From positions 31,792,339 through 31,856,338 of the forward strand of contig NC_133284.1 in NCBI RefSeq assembly GCF_005239225.2: a DNA stretch of 64,000 nt, given 5' to 3'. The notes below the pieces were generated by a model, which was given only the letters and a program-made list of their open reading frames with translations, was not told the origin of the DNA and did not search any database. A program made the position numbers and the translations under genes. The stretch comes from Populus alba (taxonomy: Eukaryota > Streptophyta > Magnoliopsida > Malpighiales > Salicaceae). Positions 23,171-36,724 of this stretch are shown here, in pieces. How positions within the stretch are numbered: position 1 is the stretch's first letter; the number at the start of each line of letters is the position of its first letter.

Positions 23171-25982
23171 TCATTTACAAGGAACCACATTCTTGTTAGA
23201 AGAAAGAGAACACAGTTTCCAAGTTTCATTCTTTAATAAGGATTGAAATTCATTACCCATTGTTGCACACAACTCGGGTATTGATGCCATTTGTGAGTAG
23301 GTTCGTGGCTCAGGAAAAACCAGACCTGCATGTAATGCTTGGAGGGGGTGACAAGTAGAGTATAAATGAAAATCAAGAAACTTGCGAGGCTTAAGATTAC
23401 CAGTTTGTGATCTACTGATAATCTGAGAGGAAGACACAGGAGGAGAGAGAAGTCCAACTTGGAGGTTAAATTGTGCACTCTCCTAGGGAGCAGTAAAAGG
23501 ATTAAGAACTGACACGGTAAGAAGGAGATAGTGTCGGGTGAGTCACAGGCAGGAGATGATTGTGGTAAAGAAGATTTAGAGGAAGGAGAAAAATTAGATG
23601 AGGAGTAAGAAATATGAGAGGGAAGAGTGAAGAACAAACCTGGAGTCTTACCTAAGGAGGGGACGCAGTTGATAGGATCTGTGAGAATGGATTGTGCTGG
23701 AAATTTCTCTTCATCAAAAATCACATTTTGAGATATGTAGACATGTTTGGAGGAAGGGTCTAAACAATGAAATCCTTTGTGATTAAAACTATAACCAATG
23801 AAAATACAAGATATGCTACGATATGATAATTTATCATATGTGTAAGGACAAAGACATGGAAAACATTGACATCCAAAAGATCAAAAATAAGTGAAGTTAG
23901 GTGGATGGTGAAAAAGGCGTTCATATGGAGATAACTAATAAAGAACTTTGCTAAGTAATCGATTAATGATGAAGATAGCAATTAGAAAAGCATCAACCCA
24001 AAATTTCTTAAATAAACCAAATTGAGCAAGAAGAGTAGTAAGCTCCATATCTATAATATGACGATGTTTTCTCTCAGCGAGACCATTTTGTTGAGATGTA
24101 TATAGACATGACAGTCGATGAAAAATATCATTGTCACTAAAAAAATGTTTAAAAAGGGTAGAACAATATTCACCACCATTATCACTTTGAAATTGTCGAA
24201 TGGTGGAGTTAAATTGTTTTTCCACTAAAAGCTTGAATTTAACAAAGGTAGAATAAACATTGGATTTGTTTGAAATAGAAAAAATCCAACAAAAATAAGT
24301 AAAATCATCAATAAAAAATAACATAATAGCGACAACCACTCAGAGATGCAATGGAAGTAGACCAGACATCAGAATGGATTATTTCAGTAGGAGCGGTAAA
24401 TTCTCTTGAAGAATCAAATAATGGTAATTGTTTAGACTTGCCTAGTTGACAAGACACATATATAGACTTTTTATTGATTAAATTACTAACTAGAAGGGAA
24501 AAATTAAAAATGACACAATGAAGAATATCAGTGAAAGGATGACCTAGACGACAATGTCAAGTGGAGGTAGAAGCCTTGACTCCAACAATCATTATAAGAG
24601 CACGGTATGAGGAGGAAAAAAGTTGATGAAGGTTGATCGGATACAATCCATTGTCACTTGGTCCCGTTAAAAGCGCGGCCCCCATCAGGATGTCCTCCAC
24701 ATAGAAATCAGAACTAGTGAGTCAAACATAACATTATTATCATTGCAAAATTTATTGATAGAGAGAAGATTAGCAGAGGCTTGAGGACAGTAGGCAATAT
24801 TATTTAAAGCAAGAGTAGAAGACAATGATTTAATATATAGAAGCATTGCCAATACAGGATCTAGGCAAACCTGTTTTGTTGCCTACCCCAACAAAATCAT
24901 CCCCTTCATATGGTTGAGAGGTTGCAAGATTAGTAACATCGGAGGCAACATGATCGAAGATTAGCACCACTATCCACATACCATTGATTTTGATTTATAT
25001 AAGTGGTATTAGCCTTCGTAACCATGGCAGCTAATTCAATAGGAGGATGACGACTCTAAAATGAGCAATTCATTCGATTAAAACAATCCAAGGCCTAATA
25101 CCCCTCACGCTTACAGATTTGGCATGGAGAGCGAGAGCGGGTTTCTGAAGAAGGCACGAAAGATGTACATGGTAAGTGAGGTAATGACTGCTTAAACTAG
25201 GAATAAGCACCACCTGAGCCTTTAGGCATCCCTGAGAAGAGAGATGTAGCATTGTTGTGGCGAGAACCTATTTTGAAGCCAGGTTTATGCGAGTAAAGAG
25301 CATAGGAACCAGCCTTAGATTGAATATAGTGGCTATGAAATTGTTGCATAAAATCATAGTTCAGCAATTCTGCATGAAAATCTAAAAAAGGCATAGATTT
25401 CTCTCTAGAAAAAAGCATATATGTAGTGACAAAGGAATGAAATGAAGAATTGAGACCATTGAGAATAGATAAGATTAAATCAGAATAAACAATTGGTTTC
25501 CCAACAGTAGAGAATTCATCAGCAAGATTTTTAACTTCATCTAAAAAATTCTGACAAGATAAGAAACTTTGTTGTAAAGACTGTAACTTTCTCTTGATAA
25601 GAGAAATGCAAGAAGTTGAGGGCGCAACAAAACATGCACCAAGGGCTTTCCATACAAGATAAGAAGTCTCAAGGCCATAAATAGTAGAAACCACCGTGGG
25701 AGACAATGAAAAAATAATCTAGCCAAGTATGGTTTGGTCCTTATACTGCCACACTAGATAAGCATAATTAAAAATCCCTTGAGCCTTGTGTTCTTTGTAG
25801 GAAAATTGAGGAGGACAAAAATCGAAACCATCAACAATTCTCATGAGTCCATAGCTCCGAAATAGAGGAAGCAATTAAGCAAACCAGACAAGAAAGTTAG
25901 TTCCATCAAGTTTGATGGAAATCACTTGAGCTGGAAGATGAAATGCACCGGGTGACAGTGAAGAATTTGTTGCAGCAGCCAT
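23171..25982 (-). pseudogene. copia Gag, protease and integrase, 5' half of the coding region
   Basis: Gag starts at ATG 25982 and is open mainly from 25706 to 25197, with in-frame stops upstream (TAA near 25877, TAG near 25720). The zinc knuckle CQICKREGY is at about 25120-25075 and its histidine position carries a stop. The protease motif WYVDSGA is at 24983-24963. The pre-integrase zinc region is at about 24660-24420 (WHCRLGHPF). The integrase core is open at 24339-23935 with its acidic triad visible: FIDDFT, QSDNGGEY, NGLAERKHRH. The C-terminal part runs to 23171, where the gypsy insertion cuts the reverse transcriptase start (WVFKLK context). Confidence 0.88.
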
Positions 25983-26011
25983 AGGATCGTTAGAAGTGTT
26001 AGTTACGGGAT

Positions 26012-26023
26012 GCTTTGACACCA
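26012..26023 (-). promoter_or_regulatory. copia primer-binding site
   Basis: Minus strand TGGTGTCAAAGC directly adjoins the 5' LTR. It resembles the TGGTATCAGAGC complement of initiator Met tRNA with two changes. Confidence 0.75.
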
Positions 26024-26270
26024 TGAAAGAATTAAAATATTTATGTAATTGCTTAAAAGGAACTATGTTCTCTTATCCAAAGTTTGTTATAGAACATTTA
26101 TCTTTACAAGAGTTTACATACAGAAGGGAATTTAAGGATAAACAAGGAAATAGAAGTTTAAACACAATAGGACTAGATCTCAGTGTCTTTCGGCAGGCTC
26201 AACATACTGAGGTTTATCCTTATTATGCTGAGGTTTATCCTTATTATTATACTGAGCTTTATCCTTATCA
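26024..26270 (-). repeat. copia 5' LTR (right copy, 247 bp)
   Basis: Matches 12633-12900, is bounded by TG and CA on the + strand, and is followed by the ACCAC target duplication at 26271-26275. It contains GAGGTTTATCCTTAT-type repeats. Confidence 0.88.
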
Positions 26271-26275
26271 ACCAC

Positions 26276-29200
26276 TTACTGGTAGATTAAGCGGTAAATT
26301 CAAATTCGTGGTCCCGGAAGTTTTGCAAATTAATCATATTAGTCCCTCTATTCCTATTTTGGTTGTACAAGGCCTTATGCTCCTAGTTATGGTCCTGCGT
26401 CAATACATGGTCTCTCCATCCATATATAGATTTAGGCACCACCGTGTTCTATAAAATTTTTAAATTTTTTTGTTTAAATTTAATTTTTTAATAAAAAAAT
26501 ATTGTTTTAATGTATTTCTAAATAAAAAGTATTTTGAAAAGCAATCACTACCGTATTCCTAAACACCCTTTTATTTATGTCATACAAATGGTTTGTAGAT
26601 AAAATTTAATCTTTTTTTTCCATTAGATTTTAATTAAAATAAAAAATTTGTTGATCCATCGAAGGAAGATTTTACAATGCGGCATTCATGCAGTTTATCT
26701 TCAATATTTAAAGCTTACTAGATTCGAAAAATTCCATCAAATTATTTTGAGCTCCAAGTATCTTGATATATTATCTACGTAAATTTTAGAATTCCATTCA
26801 CTTCCAGGACTTAATCTCTACATTGATATCAGAAACAATAAATTCTAGGGATATAAACCAGAACCCATCATCGTCATGGAACCATAAATCAAATGAAAAG
26901 GGAAATAGATGTAAAAGTGGCTAATGTTGGCATCGATAAGGTCATTTCGTTAACATCGGTATAAAGTTTTGTGGTTTCTCTTCTCAATCCCACCTCCACG
27001 GATTTGGTCTCAATTCTCTGCGGGCCTGCCACTCTTCTCTTCTAATTTTAGCTTGAACTTTTCCTTGCGCAGAGTTTTACATATTTGAATAACTAAGGCC
27101 CAACCAACAATATCTTTTCGGTCACCTGAGAGGCTCAAAGGCCCACAAAACAAACCTAACTTTCACGGTCGCAGACTGGAATAAGCCCCTCAAAGATCCC
27201 TGTCAGAGTCTGTGAAGTTTGAGGATAAAACTAGACTGTGTGTGGGCAGATTTTTTTTTTTTTTTCAACCCAGACTGATTTGCTAATCAAAATTAATTTG
27301 ATAATATAATAAAAAAACTAAACAACAATATTAGAAAATAAATTAAGAAAAAAATATTGTTATGAGCAAAGCTAAGTTAACATACAAAATTCAAGATATA
27401 ATAGATGAGTTCAAGACAACTCCATAGAAAAACAATATTAGTAAAAACAAATAGAAAAAAAAAAAATATAAGTTAAGCCTGTCAGATCTTTCAAATTCAT
27501 GACTTGAAAGGATAACAAAATCCCTATTAATAAAATAACAAAGGTAAAAAAAAAAAAGTTTTTAATAATAAAAAATTAAAATAAAACAAGTAGCAATTAA
27601 AAGGATAAAAATCAAATTTGAAATGAAAAAAAAATAAACTAAAATATCAAGAGGTGCAGTAAAAATAATAATTTAATTAAAAGAATGATATAAAATATTA
27701 AAAAATATAATTAAAAAAATAATTTAATTAAGAGATTGAAGGGATTAAAATATTGTCGTGAATCATCCAAAGACCAAGAAAAAACACACATATATTCACA
27801 TCATCACGTTCAACTATATTTTTCAAATTAAATAATATTTTATTTATATAAAAATATCAAATTGTCCATGTTCAAACTCAATAATTAAAAAAAAATGAAT
27901 AGACCAAAACACATTTTAAGACCAGACAGACAAGGCATTGTGGCTATCTTACTGCGCAACTAAAATGATAGATCAAAATTGCCACAGCCCATAAGTGTTT
28001 TAATTTTGACCTCCACGCGAATATCAATAATTTCACTATGCAAATAACAATAAAAGCGAATATCAATAATTTCACTATGCAAATAACAATAAAAACACTA
28101 TTATATCCCCGCTTTCAATGTTAATTATGTTATGTTTATAGGAGCAAAATTATTATTTTATTATTCTAATTCATGATTATAATAAATCCACGTGTACAAT
28201 AATTTCTAGTGTTAATTTATGTTATATATTTTTCTATTGTTTTTGAAATATCCACAAATAATTATAAGAAATTCAATAAATGGGAAAAATAATATAAAAA
28301 ATTGATGTTTAAAAATATATATTTATTGGACAAGTTGTTTTTGCAAGGCAACCTATTTAATTGATGGCATGGCAGGTTCATATGCAAAGCTTTCCTGCAA
28401 AAATAGTGAGAATGAAGCAATCAGAGAATTTACATGCTTCGCATGGAGCTCGAATCATACTATCACATGTTCTATGTATTTGCAATGATACAGGTGATCA
28501 TCTCGAACTATGCTACCTTCTTAGGAAAATGATCACAGAATAACAGGAGAGTGCTCTTATTTTTTAAGATTTTACAGCTTATTTTCTTCCTAATTAACGA
28601 GTGACAATGTCATCGATGATTGAACTGCACATGAATCAGACGAGCCCAGCTATCGAAGACACCTTTGGACTGATAGAGACTCGCCTTCTCTGTTCATCAA
28701 TCATGGTCTGGCCATGGTGGTCCAGTAGACAACTGATGTGGTTCTAGGCAGGGAACACAACAACATGCTTCGTTGGTGCGAGTAGCTGTATCAATCTCGG
28801 GGGAAAAAAACAGGAAGAGGAAGAGGAAGACATTGAATTTGTTGAAGAGAAAGATCTCAAAAAGAAAAAAGGGTCATTTATTTTCCTACGTGAAATTGAA
28901 AGGTGTTGATTGTATGATTCTCGGTGTCCAACGTCGTTGAAAATTGAAAAGAGTAAAAGATCTCATTGGTTTTCGCATCGAGAGGGAGGCGTCCATGTTT
29001 TTCAGGGCGGCGTGTGTACTATCTTTCAATGGGCCAACGCGGTTTCTTGCGATGGCGTTGAAAACGTATCGCCGGTCTCTTCCTGATGATCTGACGCATG
29101 TGCAGCCCTAGTTGGATTTTCGTAAACTTTTTTATTTTATTTTATTTTATTAATTTATTTTTTTCAATTCCCCCTCTTTTCCGCAACACATCCACGAAGC

Positions 29201-32200
29201 TTCATCTAGGTAGCTTCTAACTCTTTCTACACATGTTGCTAGCTCTCATTAGTTAATTATTAGAGGGTCTCCGCCATGCATGGCCCATAAGAAGACTTGT
29301 TTTACAAATTCCGAGTCCTTACACATACTCCCCAGCACTGAACTACTGTCGCCCACCTCATCTTCAATCTGGGATGGAGCTCATCTTCCTCTGTGGATCT
29401 AGAACATGATCGATCAGCTATGCTAGAGAGAGCATTTACGTTGACAAAAATGGTGGGGCAGCTTATTAAAAGCTAGGCTTGTGGGTTTAATAGCTGAGAT
29501 GCTTCAACTTTAGGGGACCAAGCATCATATGATAATGTGAAAATCTTCTGGTAACTAAAGCGAAAGATGCCTAAATGCCTAATTTCACCTCCTCAATGAT
29601 CCACGCGATGACACCTCTCTCAAATATTCTTTACCAATTATATGCTAGCTCTCTGTGTTCCATAATCCATGGAGAGCCCCTACGAGACCACAGGGAAAGG
29701 GGGAATAAAGCCACTTCCTCAATAATAGATAAGAGGTAGATTCCAGCAAGAAATAACCACTAGCTCGAGGCGCAACTGAATTGGGTTCCTGTCTGAACAA
29801 AGCACATGCCCGTCACCCTTAATTAATAATGTAATGTTTTTAACTAAAATCGTTGTTTATACTTGCAAGAAAAATTATAATTGTTAAAGCAAGTACAAAA
29901 AAGAAAAACATGCTTATATTTTTATGTGATTGGAAGCAACAAAATTATAAATATGATAAAATTACGTTCTAAATATATTTAAACATTTTAATAATAAACA
30001 ACTGATCTTAATTAAAATTTGATAAATTATTTATTATTAGTGTTTTTATTTTCAAATCAAATACATAATAGTTGAAAAACAAAATAGTAAAATCAAAATA
30101 AAAAAGTATAATAATACTTGGAAATCATGTAATAACTAGAATACTTTTTTTTTCAAGTATAAAAATTATAAAATAAACAACTAGCTCGAATGCATATAAT
30201 AGACCAAGCCCGCATGCTAACCATGCTTAATTTTATTTTAGTGGTCTATCAAAGTTAATACCTACCCTCTTGAAGCCAAAACCTTTGGGTTTTTACGCAT
30301 GTCTCAGCAACTTGAATTTATTATTAATTGATTAAAAAAAAATATCAAGAAGCTCTACTGTTTATATTAGTAAATCACCATGAAACATTAGTACTGTTGC
30401 AGACACGGTGTTCTTTGATGTCACAAGGAACACGGCACGTTGACACCCGTCTTGGTTGTGGATGTCTTTGGGTAAAAACAAGAGGGTGGCGTCAAGATAT
30501 TATATTTTGTTCGATCTCGCCATTATCGACTATGGCTCTTTCTGTGATACCAAACCACAAAACAAATAATGCCATTTCCATCATATGTGGTTTGACTTCA
30601 ACTTATATTCATTTTTTGTCGTGTTTTTCTTTTTATCACACTGCTTCAGCAACGAGCCACGTAACCCCACTATCCCCCCCAATGAAATGTTGCTTTTCGA
30701 GGTGTCAATCCTGTGACTTGGAGCTCTAACCAGGTGGGGCTTTGTCCACCATTCAAGCTCCTTCAAGCAAGTTCTATTCCAAAACTTTTTGCTTGACCAC
30801 AATCGCAATCTCCATAATTCACTGAAAAAGGCTCGAACCAGCAAACAAGTGTTGGATCATCACACATTCGTTCGTAAAGGGGATTTTTAGAAATCTTGGG
30901 TCAAGAAGAGGATAGAATAGCTAGACAAGGAGAATAATTGGGGCCCCAACTATATATTATTCAAATCCTGCCTCCACCTATATATCTTGCTTTTCTAGAA
31001 TTTGAACTCGTGATGTTTTCCGACTAGACAAGGCGTTGGCATCCTTAAATTAAACTACATGTTTTGATGGTAACAATATCCTTCCTTGGCAGCTCTACGC
31101 AGCTGATTAATTGTATATGCATGGGCTTAAACAAGTGAAAATGGTAATAAATTAAACTTGTTTTTAGTTCATTAAATACTGGAGAGGTCCTTTTTATAGC
31201 TAAATTCTTTTAAGATTGTGTTTTGGGCCTTTTCTAGTTTTTGACGACTAGTTACCTTCTGTTTTTATTTTGGAAAAAAAAATGATTTTTTAATTCCTGT
31301 ACAAAATGGTACAAATATGTACAGCTAAATAATTCCTGTACAAAATGGAGATAAAGAATATCTTTAGTTACTTGTTACCATGCCTACAGAAAGCGCATTA
31401 TAGTTTGGCATTTTCTCAGTGCCGACATCATGAAACGAAATAGTTTGTGTGTATTATAGCAATAAGCAAGTACTGATGGGAAAATGATACGCACTTGCAG
31501 CTGCACTGAAAAGGACCTGAGATAAACTAGTAGACAAGCTCCATGCTTTAAGCATTAACTTTATCTCATCCGTTCTCCATTGTCGTGGCGCCTGCGAGGC
31601 GTCGAGAGTTTTGAAAAGAAAATGTGATTTTAGGTTTAATTATAAAGTTAGAGTCACCGTGTAATATTATAATTACTAAAAAATATAATAATCTGTGAAA
31701 ATTTAGGTAAGCAACTAGTTGTATAAAAAAAAATATAAATCACTTCTAATACACCCTACTTAAAATAATTTGTATTATTATTTAATTTTTTTTTTTTAAG
31801 TTTTGTTTTTGTTAATTAATCTTTTGTAAGGTTCAAGGCAAGTCTACATTTATAATGAAATCTTTATTTTATTGGATTAAATTCTATCCACTCTAAAATA
31901 TAAATTTTAACATCATATTTATTTATTATTATTATTGTTTTATTTTTAATATTTGAGGAAATACTCTAAATTATAGTTTTACACTTTCAAATATTAAAGT
32001 CTACAACTAAATCCTAACACTTTCAAAATAAAGTGAATAAAATGATTAATGAAAGATTTTTGATATTTTAGCTGAATTCTAATGAATAATTATATAAACT
32101 GGTTATGACATTCATTTTACATTTTAAAACATGAAAAAGATGAAATTTTTTATTGTATTTTTATGAAACTATATTTGAAAAACTTTTAGAATTCGAACAT

Positions 32201-34061
32201 ATAAACAATGTTTTTTTTTGTTTTTTGAAATGAAAATTTATTTTTTACATTCTTGATTTTTTTAAAGTTTCAAATGAAATAAAGATATTTATTTGTAATA
32301 CCGAATTTATATCAAGTAAATAAAGATTCATAGAAACTGTTCATGAGCGGTTTGAATGTAAATTACATGAATAATAAATAATTGATATTAAGAAAAAAGC
32401 AAAAAAAATAACGTAAGTGCCACTTTCTCAACAGTCCAACTTCCATGAAAGAAGTTGAAATCAACTACTTTGATTGTAGTATTTAGCGAAGGTAAAATCA
32501 ACAAAAAAAAGTATACGGAAAATCAAAGTTGATTTCAAATTTTTTTATGGATAAAATAAAGATGATTTAAAAAAACAAAAGTGACAATTGTGGATAAAAA
32601 TTTATTGTACTGTAAATTACTATGGTACAATGATTTTTTCCATTTATAGTACATGTTAATAAAGTGTAAATTGGACAGCAAAGTGATATTTTTATGAGGT
32701 TTAATTGATATTATTAAATTGATTGAGAATAAAATGATTTTTTTTATTTATTTTGCAACAATAAAAACACTTAATTATCCTTATAAAGTAAAGAATTTTA
32801 GCTTAGCATACGGGGCTCCCTAGTTTTTCCACTTTTTTCAAAACAGTTAAATGACTAGCTTATTTTTAAAAACTAAAATTACTAAACTTACTATCAAGGT
32901 TTTTTTTTTCTTTTTAATTTTTTTTTTTGTTATTATCATATGGATTGAAGGGTGATTTGATATTTTACTGAATATAAATGTTATTGAAAAAAAAAATAGT
33001 TCATATTTACAGTACGCGTATTAGAGCATAGATTGTGCCAAAAGGCATCAGTTGTACCCGTAGCGTTGCACGATAGCCAAACATTGATTCCAAGGTAAAG
33101 TTGGAATTCCCTCAGAATCTCCTCTATGCTTGAGTAAGGCGCCTAACCACATGATTTATGGTTTGATGCCAATAACTTATTTTTTTATATTTTCTCACTC
33201 CTTTTTAAATTCCACACCAAATCCTTTTATTTTATTTTATTTTATTTTTATATTATATTTGATTTTTATTTTTTTTATTTCTATTTATTTTGTTGTTTTA
33301 ATTTTGGGTGATTTTGATTTTTGCTTCGTGATTTTCTCGATCTTGCATTTTATAGGGTACTTGATCTTATGATCTAGGTCACAGATTTTAAAGATTAGTC
33401 CAATTTGATTTCTATCTCTTTTTAGGTTATTTTTTTAAAATGATTTTTATTTTCAACATCATCATTCAATATTATATTATTAGGCCTTTAGCTTCATGAG
33501 TTTTGTCGCTTTTCTTTTCACAGAGTTGTTTCGATCTTATATTTCAGGTCACGAGCTAGTTAAGTTAACTTAGGTTAGTTGAGTTTTTTTTTTTTTTTGC
33601 TTTTTTATTATAATTGACCTTTTTTTATAATTATATTATTAAATTAATTAAATTTATTGAAGTTATTCGAATAATTGATCCGGATCTCAATTTTTTATTG
33701 CTTGTTTAAAAATAATATCATCATTTAAATATTTTTTATGGTGAAAAATATTTAACTCGGTGTACAGCATATCATGAACCGCCTCTCTAGTCTATACCAT
33801 ATTTCAAACATGACCTGAATATCAAAATACTTTCAGAACTTGTCTCTTTCTCGTTTCCCTATAGTAGCTTGTCATGCGTGGTGCATTAATAAACTAGTAC
33901 ATAGACAATCTGTTTTGGCCTTTGGGTAAGGTATATACAAACCGGATTAAAAAAAATATTTTTAAAAAATAAATTTAATAGAAATAGTAGTAGTAGGTAA
34001 TCAATCAATTTCACGTCAAGGAACTAATGCATATCATAAGAATTAATCATATAAAGGTGGA
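26276..34061. other. 7.8-kb intergenic region, very AT-rich
   Basis: No gene could be supported. 26450-26570 resembles one end of the MITE at 53041 (ends CCGTATTCCTAAACACCC). 28017-28094 is a perfect tandem duplication. 28600-29300 is less AT-rich but holds no recognisable coding region. About 33380-33760 has diverged repeats also seen at 56000-56900. Confidence 0.5.
28017..28094. repeat. 39-bp perfect tandem duplication
   Basis: 28017-28055 and 28056-28094 are identical copies beginning GCGAATATCAATAATTTCAC, in non-genic DNA. Confidence 0.92.
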
Positions 34062-34132
34062 GTCGTCTTAGCTTAGAAGTAGAGTGCATGGCTTTTAACC
34101 ATATATTCGTGTAATTTTCAAGCTGTTATGTT
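34062..34132 (+). pseudogene. tRNA-Lys(UUU)-like relic or SINE head
   Basis: GTCGTCTTAGCTTAGAAGTAGAGTG resembles an acceptor/D-arm with an A box, and GGCTTTTAACC fits an anticodon arm with UUU in the loop. The T-arm (TTCGTGTAATTTTCAAGC) has lost its consensus and the acceptor stem does not close. It is a decayed tRNA or tRNA-derived SINE head, not a working tRNA. Confidence 0.45.
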
Positions 34133-34689
34133 TAGAAATTATGATAAATTTATTCATGGTTTTAAAAAAAAATTACAAGACCTTCTCAAAATTTAAAATT
34201 TATCTAGATTCAGGTAAGTTTTTCACAAACTTTAAATATATAAAAAAACATTTAACATGAAATTTTCTTATTAAATGAAACCATTTAATATAAATATCAA
34301 GTTTTTTTATAGTCTAAATAAGTGTCAAGAATATTTTTCTCGGCTAGAATTTGATGATTTCTCTCTCTCTTCTCTCAACCAATGAACAAAAAATAACATA
34401 AATAAATTTTTGAGTCAAAATTAAATTAGAAGACATCACAATCATATAATTTGTGTTATTTTTAAATTTGAGAATCAAAATATATCTTTCCTGAAATTTT
34501 TAGCACGCCATCCATATTTGATGTCGTTTTTATTACGATCCCCTTTTCTTTTAATTTCACCATTAACTAAAAAATAAAATGCAATTAACCTTAAATTAGT
34601 ATCAAATCAAATCACCTAGTATAAATCTTTGAGTACCAAAATGACTAGTCAAAAAATTAACGTTGCCATTCACATTAATTTTATGTATG

Positions 34690-34737
34690 CGTGAACAATG
34701 TCAGCTCCTACAGTAAAACATCCCCACGCGATTTAGA
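34690..34737 (-). mobile_element. Helitron-like 5' terminus (partial unit)
   Basis: On the minus strand TCTAAATCGCGTGGGGATG starts at 34737, preceded by A, matching the TCTAAAACGCGTGGGGAAAG terminus of the unit ending at 38398. Its body would extend left, but no 3' hairpin end was found there, so only this terminus is annotated. Confidence 0.5.
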
Positions 34738-36600
34738 TTAACACTAGTTATATGCCCCGCGCGATGCCGCGGGTCAATTATTTTTTGCATTTCAAAAATA
34801 GTCAGGATCTAAAAATGTTAGGTTTTTTTGCAAAATTTTACCCAAGAGTCTTAGGTTTGGTTGCAACTTGGATTAACCCTTAGCATAAAAGTGTTTGGAC
34901 TACAATACCAAACCCAATAGCATTGGACGCGGGTTTAACTGCAAGGCCGTGTCATAAAAATGTGATAATTAAATAAATTAGTTAAAAAAAAAAACAAAAA
35001 AAAAACCAACAGGAAGAAAAAAACTGATGAAGAAAAAGAAAAAAAATATGAATTAATTGGGTTAACCCTTCAAACCAGGTTAACCCGTCATACCTTGAAT
35101 TCGCATCGTGAAAGTTTGATAATTAAAAATGAAAAAACAAATTAATGGGTTAACCCAGAATTAACCGGGCTAACTCGTTAAACCAGGTTAACCTGTCAAA
35201 CCCGGAATCCGTGTCATGAAAGTTTGATAACTAAATAGAAAAAAATTTAACATCAACAATTTAAATTAAATGAAAAAAATTAATTTAAAATAAAAAAAAG
35301 AGCACAAAAAATAAATTTCAGGTTAACTCGTCAAACCAAGTTAACTTGTTAAACCCTGGATCGGTGTCATGAATGTCTGGTAACTAAATAAAAAAAAAAG
35401 TGAACATTAACAAACTTAACTAAATGAAAAAAATTAATTAAAAAGAAAAAAATCAAAAAAACTAATCCGGGTTAACTTGTCAAACCATGTTAACCCGTTA
35501 AATTCAGAATTTGTATCATGTAAGTCTGATAACTAAATAAAAAAAAAATTAACATTAACAAACTAAATTAAATAAAAAATTTATGAAAATAAAAATAAAT
35601 AAATAAATTAACGGGTCAACCCAGAATTAACTGGGTTCTCCCGTGAAACCAGGTTAACCCGTGAAACTCGGGATATATGTCATGAAAGTCTAATAACTAA
35701 ATAGAAAGAAATTTAACATTAACAAACTAAACTAAACGAAAAAAAATTAATTAAAAAGAAAAAAAGAAAAAAAAGCAATTCTATTTTAACTTGTCAAACC
35801 AAGTTAACCCGTTAAATCCGGTAAACGTATAATGAAAATCTGACAACTAAACAAAAAAAATTAAACATTAATAAACTAAATTAAACAAAAAAATTTTGTT
35901 AAAAAAAAACAAAGGAAGTAGCAAAAAAAAATCTCAAAAAACATAAAAAAAAAAACAGCTAAAAAAACTAAGACAACTTAAAAAAAAAAAAAAAAAAACG
36001 CCTAAGGAATCAGTGTTTTACTGTGGAAATGAAAAAATTAATTAAAAAGAAAAACCAGAAAAAAAATTCTAAGTTAACCCGTTAAATTTGGAATGCGTTT
36101 TATAAAAGTTTGAGATAGAAAAAAATTCAACATTAACAAAAAAATTTTAAAAAAAATATCCATTAAAAATAACAAAGAAAAAATGAAGAAAAAGAAAAGC
36201 AAACAGTAAAAAAAAAATCTAAATTAATTGGGTTAACCCTCAAACCAAGTTAACCTGTCAAACCTGAGATTCACGTCATGAAAGTTTAATAACTACATAT
36301 AAAAAAAAATTAACAGGTTAACCCATAATTAATTTGGTTAACTCATGAAACCAGGTTAACCTATAATTAATTTTATAAAAATAAATTAAACAAAAAAATT
36401 AATTAAAAAGAAAAATCAGAAAAAAATCTGGATTAACTTGTTAAACACAGAATGCATGTTATAAAAGTTTGAGATATAAAAAAAATTTAACATTAACAAA
36501 AAAATTTTTTAAAAAAAATATCCATTAAAAAAACAAAGAAAAAATAATAAAAAAAAAGGGACAGCTCAGAAAGAAAAAAATGAAGAAGAAGAAGAAGAAG

Positions 36601-36643
<43 letters not shown>
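36601..36643. repeat. poly(A) run preceded by GAA repeats
   Basis: A run of about 43 A follows several GAA units, inside Helitron-like unit Y. Confidence 0.85.
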
Positions 36644-36644
<1 letters not shown>

Positions 36645-36659
36645 GTTGCTTTACAGGGA

Positions 36660-36706
36660 CAGTGTTTTACTGTGGACTGCACAGTGCAGTCCACAGTAAA
36701 ACACTG
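36660..36706. repeat. near-perfect 47-bp palindrome, 23-bp arms
   Basis: 36660-36682 (starting CAGTGTTTTACTGTGG) and 36684-36706 are exact reverse complements around one base. It lies 12 bp inside the 5' end of unit Y. Confidence 0.95.
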
Positions 36707-36724
36707 ATGCCTTTTAGCTATATA

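Larger units (their letters stand above)
12633..26270 (-). mobile_element. Ty1/copia LTR retrotransposon, interrupted by a gypsy element
   Basis: Two LTRs (12633-12900, 26024-26270) with ACCAC target duplications enclose a minus-strand copia body: Gag (25982-25197), zinc knuckle, protease DSGA (24963-24974), integrase (24339-23935), and reverse transcriptase/RNase H (14282 to about 13000). Removing the nested gypsy insertion and its 5-bp duplication leaves about 4.76 kb, normal for copia. A primer-binding site close to the initiator-Met type lies at 26012-26023 on the minus strand. Several in-frame stops and the insertion itself make it inactive. Confidence 0.92.
34744..36718 (-). mobile_element. 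Helitron-like unit Y, non-autonomous
   Basis: On the minus strand it ends CCCGCGGCATCGCGCGGGG, seven bases, then CTAG followed by T: the hairpin-plus-CTAR 3' signature of Helitrons. The 5' end near 36718 reads GCTAAAAGGCATCAG, a one-base variant of TCTAAAAGGC. The body has about 2 kb of degenerate repeats with GGTTAACCCGTCAAACC-like motifs, a ~43-bp A run (36601-36643) and a 23-bp-arm palindrome near the 5' end. No Rep/helicase coding is present. Confidence 0.72.
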
